Below, in pieces: positions 26,549 through 35,012 of a stretch of DNA of 64,000 nucleotides (the stretch's first letter is position 1; every line of letters starts with the position of its first letter). Both the position numbers and the translations under genes were made by a program. The notes under the pieces are model-generated. The model did no database searches. It was not told the DNA's origin and saw only the letters and a list, made by a program, of their open reading frames with translations. Source of the stretch: an uncultured Bacteroidales bacterium (GTDB taxonomy: Bacteria; Bacteroidota; Bacteroidia; Bacteroidales; UBA932); NCBI GenBank assembly GCA_934680015.1, contig CAKUSP010000006.1, positions 1-64,000 on the forward strand. The letters are read 5' to 3'.

Positions 26549-27696
26549 AGAATCTCATTAGCAAATGTATAGTTTATGGGTTAAACGGGCATAACTTCTC
26601 GCTCGAAAGTGTGTCCATGCCAGGCGGAAGGATAGTCAACACTGCTGAAAATGGTGAAATTATGTTTGTTCCTATGATGTATTTTACAGACAATCTCGGC
26701 AGTATTCGTTCAGTTGTGGAAGCTACATCTGGGACGGAACTGAAGCATTACGATTACTATCCTTATGGACTCGAATGGGGGTATGATCATAAAGATAATA
26801 GCGCTGAATATCGATACAAGTTCAATGGAAAAGAAGACCAAGGGATGTTCGGCATAGATTACCTCGATTATGGGGCAAGACTCTATGACCCATATATCGC
26901 TTCATGGATAAGCCCTGACCCATTGTCCCGCAAATACCCTAACATAAGTCCTTATGTCTTCTGCAATAGTAATCCTGTGAACTTTGTAGATCCGGATGGG
27001 AAGAGAATTGAAAGTTCTAGACGACAAAACATTAATTATTTAATTTCTGATTTGAAAAATATTTTTAGGGATAAAAAATTCGATGCTTTCAGGAAATTAT
27101 TCTCCGTATCTAGGGATGATAATAAAACTTATTACATGAATCAAATAAGTCAAGAAGCATTAAAAAATGCATTGCAAGGAGTGCAATTAACACAAGATGA
27201 AAAAGCATTACTGGAAATCGTAGTTAATACCATTAATTCTAATAGTAATCATGTTGTTGAATATCTTAAAAGTGATGGTTATGCTTCCAAAGTATTTACT
27301 GATAGATATTTAGACGAAATGGCTACTGAAAATGATAGAAGAGCTATGCAGTCTGTTGTAGATTTTAATGGTGGCTTTCTTCCTGCTTTTGTCGTCATAA
27401 ATGCGGGAGGTGGTGGAGCCACTCTTGCTATGAAAAATGGATCAGTTTCGGAAATTTTTATCGATTTTCAGCATCCAAATGGACGTGCTGTTACTATGGG
27501 TCATGAATTGTTCGGACATGGTAGACCAATTTCTTTGGGGAGGGTTAGTGATGGTAAATCTATTGAGCATGTGGATGCAATACAAGTTGAAAACCTTATT
27601 TTACGAGTAATGGGCATAGATTATATAAATAATGGAATCAATCACGGAACACACACCATTATAGAAAACCCATCAGATTTACCTTCTTTTAGATGA
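26545..27696 (+). CDS. Orphan RHS C-terminal cassette with a second, HExxxH tip
   Basis: The 383-residue product begins with 13 unrelated residues and then has the last 140 residues of the RHS core, nearly the same as in the upstream gene. The remaining 230-residue tip is different. That tip has MGHELFGHG (His320-Glu321, His325) followed by EHVDAIQVENLILRVMG. This arrangement suggests another metallopeptidase-like toxin, although HExxxH is not the standard spacing. It has no signal peptide, so alone it is either cytoplasmic or a silent store for recombination. The start overlaps the preceding stop as ATGA. Confidence 0.75.
   Translation: MKNLISKCIVYGLNGHNFSLESVSMPGGRIVNTAENGEIMFVPMMYFTDNLGSIRSVVEATSGTELKHYDYYPYGLEWGYDHKDNSAEYRYKFNGKEDQGMFGIDYLDYGARLYDPYIASWISPDPLSRKYPNISPYVFCNSNPVNFVDPDGKRIESSRRQNINYLISDLKNIFRDKKFDAFRKLFSVSRDDNKTYYMNQISQEALKNALQGVQLTQDEKALLEIVVNTINSNSNHVVEYLKSDGYASKVFTDRYLDEMATENDRRAMQSVVDFNGGFLPAFVVINAGGGGATLAMKNGSVSEIFIDFQHPNGRAVTMGHELFGHGRPISLGRVSDGKSIEHVDAIQVENLILRVMGIDYINNGINHGTHTIIENPSDLPSFR
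26584..27002 (+). repeat. 419-bp direct repeat, copy B (orphan cassette)
   Basis: Second copy of the RHS-core segment at 24609-25027, in the same codon phase (both begin at codon position 1). A crossover between copies would join residue 1724 of the large protein to residue 14 of the orphan, giving a 2094-residue protein with the second tip. It would delete 1975 bp, including the first tip and its putative immunity gene. Confidence 0.9.
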
Positions 27697-28268
27697 AAAC
27701 AATATATAATAATCTAATTCTTCTTATTGTTAGTTGTATCTTAATTATTTCATGTGGGACATCACATCATCTTGAAGATAATAAAAAGACACATAATAAT
27801 TTTGTGCTCGCAGACTCCTTGAAAATTAAGCAGGAGAAGAGTAATTTTAGTAATGGTATTGCAAGAGATTATACTGATATATACGATAATTATGGCTTTT
27901 CTCATGAATTGGAGAATGCTGATTATTTATTTTTTTGTAGTGGTTATGCCTGGTGGATTGTAAAAAAAGAAGACGCTATATATAAAATTTTCTTCAATTA
28001 TAGTTATACTCAGCCTGAAGGTTTTAATGCGTTCTATATAGACGATGGAAATCTATTTAATCGGTGTTTCTCCATGACAGAAGATGACTTTAAAGCAAAG
28101 TATTATAATCTGACTTACGATTTTATGTATTTCTACTTTTCTTTATATAGAAATGGGAATATGGTAGGAGAGTGTGTTTCCACTTGGTATGACGAAAATA
28201 AAAATAGGATATTCCCACTAGGTGATATTTTGACATTAATGACCTTAATCCATTCAAAATACAATTGA
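27693..28268 (+). CDS. Lipoprotein, putative immunity protein for the orphan tip
   Basis: The 191-residue product has a lipoprotein signal (IISCG lipobox) and an acidic, aromatic-rich mature part with no recognised family. Its start overlaps the orphan cassette by four bases (ATGA), so it is translationally coupled to it. An envelope-anchored partner immediately after a toxin tip is the layout expected for immunity against a toxin acting in the periplasm. The role is inferred from position only. Confidence 0.55.
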   Translation: MKTIYNNLILLIVSCILIISCGTSHHLEDNKKTHNNFVLADSLKIKQEKSNFSNGIARDYTDIYDNYGFSHELENADYLFFCSGYAWWIVKKEDAIYKIFFNYSYTQPEGFNAFYIDDGNLFNRCFSMTEDDFKAKYYNLTYDFMYFYFSLYRNGNMVGECVSTWYDENKNRIFPLGDILTLMTLIHSKYN

Positions 28269-28335
28269 AAGATATTATAATACTATGACGAGTATTTATG
28301 CTACCCTATTGATTATATAGTTATCCGAGAATTAT

Positions 28336-28446
28336 ATGGACATTTTATTATTACTAACAACCTTGCTGTTTTGTAATGACTTTTCTGTAGATAAATCTAA
28401 AAGTGAATTAGAATTAGTATGGGGTATTGATTTTTATACAAACTGA
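28336..28446 (+). CDS. Possible 36-residue hydrophobic-start peptide
   Basis: A short frame begins MDILLLLTTLLFCNDFSVDK and ends after 36 residues. The start looks like a short signal or membrane segment. It lies in the gap between the RHS cassette run and the first susC. No ribosome-binding or homology support is visible; it may be a decayed end of a former immunity gene or chance. Confidence 0.2.
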   Translation: MDILLLLTTLLFCNDFSVDKSKSELELVWGIDFYTN

Positions 28447-28467
28447 CCTAAAATCGCGAGTTTTTAT

Positions 28468-28475
28468 TATCTTTG
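28468..28475 (+). promoter_or_regulatory. -7 box for the susC1 operon
   Basis: TATCTTTG matches TAnnTTTG, 52 bases before the susC1 ATG at 28528. No clear TTTG -33 element is present; regulated promoters of glycan loci often lack it. It sits at the boundary between the RHS island and the glycan locus. Confidence 0.5.
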
Positions 28476-28527
28476 CGTGACAAAACGCACTAACTTTAAC
28501 ATTATTCAATAAACAAAACTTCTATTT

Positions 28528-31500
28528 ATGAAATCAAAATTTAGGGCTGTAGCCGCTATTCTGCTGATGTGCTTGTGCTTATCGGCAAATGCTCAGCAAC
28601 GGGTGCGCGGCAAAGTCGTAGACGGCTTTGGTGAGCCTATTCCAGGAGCTTCTGTAGTTATTCTAAGGACGCAGACTGGAGCCATGACAGATGGTGACGG
28701 ATTCTATTCAGTGGAATGTGAATCTTCCGACGTTCTTGAATTTGCTTTCCTCGGCATGAAAACGATTAGAGAAACTGTGGGAACGCGGACGATAATTAAT
28801 GTCACTTTATCCGATGATGCCACCGCACTTGATGAGGTTGTCGTGGTCGGTTATGGTACTCAATCCAAGACTAATCTTACTAATGCTGTCAGTTCTGTAA
28901 AAGGAGCAGAACTCTTGAAAGCTCCTTCAGTAGGTGTGGCTTCAATGCTAGGTACTCGAGTTGCCGGAGTGGTTGCTCTTCAGCAGAGCGGTCAGCCAGG
29001 TAGTGACGCCGCTTCCATTCTTGTTCGTGGACAAGGTGCAGTTTATGTTGTAGATGGAATTAAGCGAGACATTAATGAAATAGATCCTAATGAAATCGAA
29101 AGCATATCTGTGCTTAAGGATGCTACTTCTGCTGCGGTTTATGGTCTTGATGCCACTTCTGTTGTCTTGGTTACTACCAAGCGTGGTGATTCTCAAAAGA
29201 CAAGAATCAGTTACAATGGTGAATATGGTGTCAGCCGTAATACCGATATGTTGGAAATGCTTGATGGACCGCAGTATGCATATTGGTATAATAAGGTTAC
29301 TGAACTTGACTGTGAAGCTATAGGAAAGGAATTTACTCCTATTTTTACGCAAGAACATATAAAGTATATGCAAGAGGGTAGCCACGGATGGGGAAATACC
29401 AATTGGTATGAAAAGACATTCGGCACTGGTACTACCCAGCATCATAATATTTCTGCTACTGGAGGTAATGAGAAGTCTAAATTCTTTGCTTCCATCGGTT
29501 ATTTTGATCAAAATGGTAATGTACAGAACTTTAATTACAAGCGTTATAATATTCGCTCGAATGTAGATACTAAGATCAACGATTTCCTTTCTTTCGAGAT
29601 GAACCTTGCAGGTCGTCTTGAAGTAAGAAATCAGCCTGGTTTCTCGGCCAATCCTGACGACTGGAACAATATCCCTCAGCAAGCCGTGCGTGCGCTTCCT
29701 TATGTGCCAGAGTACTACGAAATAAATGGTGTTACATATCCTGTTTCTACTCGTACTAACTCTTCGTGGGTGAATCCTAATGCTGCAGCAACTCAGACTG
29801 GCAATTCTAATACCAGAAATACTTACATTCAGACCAATGCTGCACTTCGTTACGATGTCCCATTTGTAAAGGGTTTGTATTTCAAGGCTATGGGCTCTTA
29901 TGATATGATGTTCCAGAATGCGAGAAGAATTGCTACGCCATATTATACTGCAGTACTTACTCTTCCTGTAGCTGGAACTACAGATCTTAGTTATATCCGA
30001 TCCGCAGATGCCAGAGGTACTACTACATCTCTTTCTGAGAGCGCATATTATAATTATGCTATCACCACTAACTTAAGTGCTAACTATGAAAGAGAATTTG
30101 GAAAACATTCTATAAAAGCACTTGCCCTTATGGAGACAAGAGAAGTAAAGTCCCACACTATCGGTGCTACTGGTTATGGGCTTGATTTCCTTTCTCTTGC
30201 AGAGTTGAGTAAGGTTACAAATAAGACAGGTGATGGCTCTGAAAAGATTCCTTCAATATCCGGAGCTTCTTCACATACACGTGCAGCCGGATTCGTGGGT
30301 CGTGTGAACTATGCTTATGATCAGAAATATCTTTTGGAACTTTCTTGCCGTTATGATGGTTCTTATGTATTCTCTAATAAGTCAGGTAATCGTTGGGTAG
30401 CGCTTCCTGGTGTTTCACTTGGTTGGAATATGCATAAGGAAGATTGGTTCGATGCTTCGTGGATAAATGAGCTTAAACTTCGTGCAAGTGCAGGTAAAAC
30501 AGCTACACAGAATGGTTTGAGTTCCACTAATTATATGGATCTTTTTACATTAGCTGGAAACTCTCTTGTTCTTGGAGGTGTTAATCAAGGTATGGTGTAT
30601 GCATCCACGATAGGTAATCCTAATCTTACATGGGCTAAGGTGGATAGTTACGATGTGGGTGTCGATTTTAATGCTTGGAACGGACTGCTCGGCATTGAAT
30701 TCGATGTGTTCTATAAATATGAATACGACATTCTTTCAGGAGTTACTGGTTCTTATTCTCCTTCAAGAGGTGGGTACTATTTCTCTTATGGTAATGATAA
30801 TAAGAAGGATTATCGTGGATTTGATTTCACAATCACTCATAACAATTATATAGGTGATTTGAATTATGGCGCTAAGTTAATGTTTTCTTATGCATATCGC
30901 AGATGGCTCTATTATGCAGGGGATTCTGCTAATGCGCCAGATTATCAAAAGCTTACTGGTAAGGAGGTCGGCTCTCTTTATGGCTATATCGCAGATGGAC
31001 TTTTCCAAAGTGAATCTGAAATTCGTCATAGTGCTGTAATGTCTGATAAGGCAGTTGTGCCAGGTTATATCAAGTATGTAGATCGCAATGGTGACGGACA
31101 GATTACTTACGCCCAAGATATGGGCTATGTTGCGGCAAGTGCTTATCCTCGTGTACAGGGCTCATTGAATCTTTATGCCAATTGGAAAGGATTTGATATA
31201 GATATGCTTTGGCAGGGAGCAACCGGTCGTACAGTTTCTCTTACCGGTCAGTATACAGCTACTGGTTCTAACGGAGTGATGGATAATACTTTCCTTACCA
31301 AGCCTTTCTATCACGGAGGAAATTCTCCTTTATATTTGCTCGAGAATTCATGGACTCCTGATAACAAGGACGGTGAGTTCCCTCGCCCTTCTATTACGAC
31401 GGTAAGCTCTAACAACGCATTCTCTTCTACTTTCTGGTATAGAGATGGAAGTTATCTTCGTCTAAAGACTCTTCAGTTAGGCTATACTCTACCTACCAAA

Positions 31501-31671
31501 GTCTCCAAGTTTATGGGTATGTCTTCGTTTAGAGTATATCTTCAGGGTTCTAACCTACTTACATTCAGTGGACTCAATAAGTACCATATCGATCCAGAAC
31601 AGCCTGGAGTGAATAATGGTTACTATCCACAGCAGAAGGTATATCAGTTAGGTGTTAAAATTACATTCTAA
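28528..31671 (+). CDS. SusC-like TonB-dependent outer-membrane transporter (pair 1)
   Basis: It imports oligosaccharides through the outer membrane with its SusD partner. The 1047-residue product has a signal peptide ending ANAQ, a carboxypeptidase-D-like N-terminal domain (VRGKVVDGFGEPIPGASVVI), the TonB box region DEVVVVGYG, a plug domain (ILVRGQGAVYVVDGI, SISVLKDATSAAVYG) and a beta-barrel. It ends in GVNNGYYPQQKVYQLGVKI plus a terminal phenylalanine. susD1 follows 17 bases later. Length is normal; no N-terminal secretin/STN or anti-sigma-interacting extension is present. Confidence 0.95.
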   Translation: MKSKFRAVAAILLMCLCLSANAQQRVRGKVVDGFGEPIPGASVVILRTQTGAMTDGDGFYSVECESSDVLEFAFLGMKTIRETVGTRTIINVTLSDDATALDEVVVVGYGTQSKTNLTNAVSSVKGAELLKAPSVGVASMLGTRVAGVVALQQSGQPGSDAASILVRGQGAVYVVDGIKRDINEIDPNEIESISVLKDATSAAVYGLDATSVVLVTTKRGDSQKTRISYNGEYGVSRNTDMLEMLDGPQYAYWYNKVTELDCEAIGKEFTPIFTQEHIKYMQEGSHGWGNTNWYEKTFGTGTTQHHNISATGGNEKSKFFASIGYFDQNGNVQNFNYKRYNIRSNVDTKINDFLSFEMNLAGRLEVRNQPGFSANPDDWNNIPQQAVRALPYVPEYYEINGVTYPVSTRTNSSWVNPNAAATQTGNSNTRNTYIQTNAALRYDVPFVKGLYFKAMGSYDMMFQNARRIATPYYTAVLTLPVAGTTDLSYIRSADARGTTTSLSESAYYNYAITTNLSANYEREFGKHSIKALALMETREVKSHTIGATGYGLDFLSLAELSKVTNKTGDGSEKIPSISGASSHTRAAGFVGRVNYAYDQKYLLELSCRYDGSYVFSNKSGNRWVALPGVSLGWNMHKEDWFDASWINELKLRASAGKTATQNGLSSTNYMDLFTLAGNSLVLGGVNQGMVYASTIGNPNLTWAKVDSYDVGVDFNAWNGLLGIEFDVFYKYEYDILSGVTGSYSPSRGGYYFSYGNDNKKDYRGFDFTITHNNYIGDLNYGAKLMFSYAYRRWLYYAGDSANAPDYQKLTGKEVGSLYGYIADGLFQSESEIRHSAVMSDKAVVPGYIKYVDRNGDGQITYAQDMGYVAASAYPRVQGSLNLYANWKGFDIDMLWQGATGRTVSLTGQYTATGSNGVMDNTFLTKPFYHGGNSPLYLLENSWTPDNKDGEFPRPSITTVSSNNAFSSTFWYRDGSYLRLKTLQLGYTLPTKVSKFMGMSSFRVYLQGSNLLTFSGLNKYHIDPEQPGVNNGYYPQQKVYQLGVKITF

Positions 31672-31688
31672 AAGGAGGAGAAAGAGTT

Positions 31689-33320
31689 ATGAAAAAATCG
31701 ATTTTAATTTTAGTTTCTTTAGCCGCTCTCGTATCCTGCAACAAATGGCTTGATGGCACTACGGACTCTTCGAATCTTTCCGAAGCTGCCATTTGGGAGA
31801 CAGAAGAGTCTGCCAATTATTACTTGAACGGTTTTTATACATATATATTCAAATATGGTCAGTTCGGTGAGGCTCAGTTTGGTGGTAGTATGACTGAAAG
31901 TCTTACAGATGAACTCAAGTATGGCTCGGAAGCTCTTGGAAATAAGGCCGGGCATCCTAATAATTATGTTACTAATGCTGATGCAGTCACTCCCGATGGC
32001 TGTATTTGGGGAGTTTGGGGGAACGCCTATAATCAGATCCGTAGAGTTAATGGCTTCCTTAATTCGAGAGCGAAGTTCTCGCATTTTGATGCACAGACGG
32101 ATACTCTTTTTGTGGCTCAAGCCAAGTTTTTCCGTGCATTCCTTCATTTTCAGCTTGCAAAGCGTCATCCGAAAGGAATCATTTATTATAAAGAACTTCC
32201 CAAGTCTAACGACGCTGCGCTAAGTAGCCCGGAAGAATTCTGGCAGGATATTTATGATGATCTTCGCTATGCAACAAAATATCTTCCTGAAGAGTGGCCT
32301 TCTGCACAGAGAGGTCGTATTACTAAGGGTGGTGCATGGGCTATGCTTTCACGCACTATGCTTTATGCAGAGCGCTGGCAGGATGCTTATGATGCTGCTG
32401 ATTCTGTGATTAAATTGAATAGATATGGCCTAATGGATGATTATCGCCAGTCTTGGAAAGGTAACAATAAAGAGTCTATCATCGAATTTGCTTTTAACAA
32501 GAATGGTGTGACACATAATTTTGATCAAGATTATGTTCCATTCTGCTTTGGCTATGATTATGGCGCACTTGGCACTCCGACGCAGGAGATGGTGGAAAGT
32601 TATGAAAAGGCCGATGGGTCGCAGTATGATTGGAGTGGCTATCACGATGGTTCCGTAAAGACACGCCCAGATTATGAAAGCCTTGAACCTCGTTTCAAAG
32701 CTACTGTCTATTATAATGGATGTACTTGGGGTCCAGATAATGACAAGTATATGGATTGCTCTGTAGGTGGGGCAAATGGCGAGTTCATGGCTTATGGATC
32801 TGCTCCTTATTCTTATGGTAAAACGACTACAGGTTATTTCCTTCGTAAACTTATAGATGAAAACCATACTGATCTTAAGGGTATTAAGAGCACTCAGACT
32901 TGGGTTGAAATGCGTTATGCAGAGGTTCTTCTGAATAAGGCTGAGGCTGCATATAGACTTGGCAAGAATGATTATCAAACCACTATGAATGAAGTACGTG
33001 CTCGCGTAGGGCTTCCTCAAAAGAACACCACAGGAGAACAGTGGTTTAAGGATTATCGTCGTGAGCGTAAAGTTGAACTTGCTTTCGAGGGACATCAATT
33101 CTGGGATCTTCGCAGGTGGAAGCTTGCTGATAAGGATTATCCAGTTGGTCTGAATAATTATAGGTGCCATGCGTTTAGAATTACAGGGTCTACATTTAAT
33201 TATGAGGAGTGCGACCTTAAAGATCGCGTGTTCCCAGCTAAACTTTATAACTTGGGTATTCCTACCGCAGAGCTTAGAGATAATAATTTAATCAACGAAC
33301 AATTCGAAGAGTGGAGATAA
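31689..33320 (+). CDS. SusD/RagB-like surface glycan-binding lipoprotein (pair 1)
   Basis: The 543-residue product has a lipoprotein signal (LVSCN) and the RagB/SusD pattern of helical repeats: FRAFLHFQLAKRHPKGIIYY near the middle N-half, and RRERKVELAFEGHQFWDLRRW near the end, both typical. It should form the lid over the SusC1 barrel and bind the incoming glycan. It is co-transcribed with susC1 and the DUF5018 gene six bases downstream. Confidence 0.94.
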   Translation: MKKSILILVSLAALVSCNKWLDGTTDSSNLSEAAIWETEESANYYLNGFYTYIFKYGQFGEAQFGGSMTESLTDELKYGSEALGNKAGHPNNYVTNADAVTPDGCIWGVWGNAYNQIRRVNGFLNSRAKFSHFDAQTDTLFVAQAKFFRAFLHFQLAKRHPKGIIYYKELPKSNDAALSSPEEFWQDIYDDLRYATKYLPEEWPSAQRGRITKGGAWAMLSRTMLYAERWQDAYDAADSVIKLNRYGLMDDYRQSWKGNNKESIIEFAFNKNGVTHNFDQDYVPFCFGYDYGALGTPTQEMVESYEKADGSQYDWSGYHDGSVKTRPDYESLEPRFKATVYYNGCTWGPDNDKYMDCSVGGANGEFMAYGSAPYSYGKTTTGYFLRKLIDENHTDLKGIKSTQTWVEMRYAEVLLNKAEAAYRLGKNDYQTTMNEVRARVGLPQKNTTGEQWFKDYRRERKVELAFEGHQFWDLRRWKLADKDYPVGLNNYRCHAFRITGSTFNYEECDLKDRVFPAKLYNLGIPTAELRDNNLINEQFEEWR

Positions 33321-33326
33321 TAATTT

Positions 33327-35009
33327 ATGAAACACACACTTAAATATTTTGCAATAGCGGCGTCCGCTCTTTTCTTGGCCTCATGCCAGCAGCCCGACTA
33401 CAAATTGTCGGAAGCTGTTGCCACAAAGGCTATAAATAGTATAACCGCTTCCTTTATCGGAGATACATCTGACGAAAACAAATTCTCATCAGAGATAGAC
33501 TATGAGAATCATGTGATAACCATAGTGTTCCCTTATACTTATCCGGCTAATTCGAAATATAATTTGGAGGAGGATGATCTTAAGGAAGTTAAGGTTGTAG
33601 CTAACCTTGACGATAACTGTTCTATAGAACCTGCCATTCTTATAATGGATCTCACTAAGGATAATCCTATTACAGTTATAAATCAGAAAAAAGAAAGGAC
33701 TGATTATATAGTTCGAGGTGAAATTCGTAAGAGTGCTGAATGTGCTGTTACAGCCTTCAAACTCGTAGAGGAACAGTTTGTAGGTGTTATTAATGAGAGT
33801 GCCAAACTTATATCTATCGTCAGTGATGTCCCTCCTGTATCTCAACTTGCAGAAGTGGAACTATCATTTGGTGCTACTATTACAAGTACACCGGATCCTA
33901 CTAAGGTCGCATGCGATTATTCTAAAGATGTCAAGTTTACAGTAACGGCACAGGATGGAAAAACCACTGCAGAATATACCGTTAAGGTTCAGCTCCCTGA
34001 TATTCTTGAAAAGGGCATGAGACCTAATAGTGGTAAAATTCTGTGGAACACGAAGATAGTGGATACTTATGCTCCAGCTTCACCTCTTTTGATGACTTCG
34101 ATGGCTGTTATTAACGATTATATCGTGCTTAATACCCGTAATGAAGACATGATAGTGGTAAGCAGAAAGACAGGTGAAAAGGTCGGCACTATCGCACTTC
34201 CATTTAAGGGCAATTTAACTAACTTCAAGGCTACCGGAGATAACGCGGATAATATTCTTGTAACTAACCTTGCTTCTGATGAGGTGGTGGTATATCGTAT
34301 AAAAGGCATAAATGGCACTCCGACAGAGTATATTCGTTATGCTGCTGGTGGAAAATCTTATGGTAGAGGTATTTCCGTTATAGGTTCCCTTGATGGCGAT
34401 GCCATAATAACCATGCCTCGTTATCAGGATACTTGGACATTCCTTCGTTGGACAGTTAAGGACGGTGTACTTAATCCTGAGCCGGAGGTGGTAGATATTA
34501 ATTGTTCATTGAATGCAGGTGGTTGGGTTTACAATTGTGATATAGTGCCTACTAGTGCAACAGACCCTAAGGCCGATTATTTTGTTAATTCTTATGCTAA
34601 ATTGACAGCACCCGATTCTAACGATAGAGCTACTATCTGGGTTAGTGGGCAGACGAATAAGGATATTTGCAGAAGTGCATTTACATCGTCCAACTGGGTT
34701 CGTAATGCTCTTGACTATGTCAACTTCAATGGCGTGGGATTCCTTGTTTCTAATTCTGTGAATTCATTTACATGGGGTACGGACGATATGATATATCTTT
34801 ACGACTTGGGAGATAGTAATCTTGACAATGTAGCTTGGAAGTCTGACGCTGGCATTTATGGCTCTATGGCCAATATCACTCAGGCCAATGGCAATGCCTG
34901 TGGTGATGTGGCCCTTCGCGTTTCAGATAACGGCTATTATATGTATATGTATTTCTTCTTCGCGGGAGGTCAACTTGTAGCGGTACAGTTCGACTGTCTT
35001 GATATGTAG
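33327..35009 (+). CDS. DUF5018-type surface lipoprotein, SusE/F-like position
   Basis: The 560-residue product has a signal peptide with lipobox (LASCQ) and two Ig-like N-terminal modules of the DUF5018 type (about 25-225; phrases such as KVVANLDDNCSIEP and VKFTVTAQDGKTTAEYTVKV). A C-terminal domain of about 330 residues looks like a beta-propeller. Such proteins after SusCD pairs usually bind glycan at the cell surface. The C-terminal domain, ending GNACGDVALRVSDNGYYM, resembles those of the products at 44973 and 46635. Confidence 0.75.
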   Translation: MKHTLKYFAIAASALFLASCQQPDYKLSEAVATKAINSITASFIGDTSDENKFSSEIDYENHVITIVFPYTYPANSKYNLEEDDLKEVKVVANLDDNCSIEPAILIMDLTKDNPITVINQKKERTDYIVRGEIRKSAECAVTAFKLVEEQFVGVINESAKLISIVSDVPPVSQLAEVELSFGATITSTPDPTKVACDYSKDVKFTVTAQDGKTTAEYTVKVQLPDILEKGMRPNSGKILWNTKIVDTYAPASPLLMTSMAVINDYIVLNTRNEDMIVVSRKTGEKVGTIALPFKGNLTNFKATGDNADNILVTNLASDEVVVYRIKGINGTPTEYIRYAAGGKSYGRGISVIGSLDGDAIITMPRYQDTWTFLRWTVKDGVLNPEPEVVDINCSLNAGGWVYNCDIVPTSATDPKADYFVNSYAKLTAPDSNDRATIWVSGQTNKDICRSAFTSSNWVRNALDYVNFNGVGFLVSNSVNSFTWGTDDMIYLYDLGDSNLDNVAWKSDAGIYGSMANITQANGNACGDVALRVSDNGYYMYMYFFFAGGQLVAVQFDCLDM

Positions 35010-35012
35010 TAT

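Noticed and set aside
19437..28268. Insertion-sequence or prophage origin of the RHS island
   Set aside because: No transposase, integrase, terminal inverted repeats or target duplications were seen at its edges.
28948..29682. 244-codon frame on the minus strand
   Set aside because: It lies wholly antisense to susC1, whose frame is clearly coding; the antisense product has no recognisable family.
32430..33170. 246-codon frame on the minus strand
   Set aside because: Antisense shadow of susD1.
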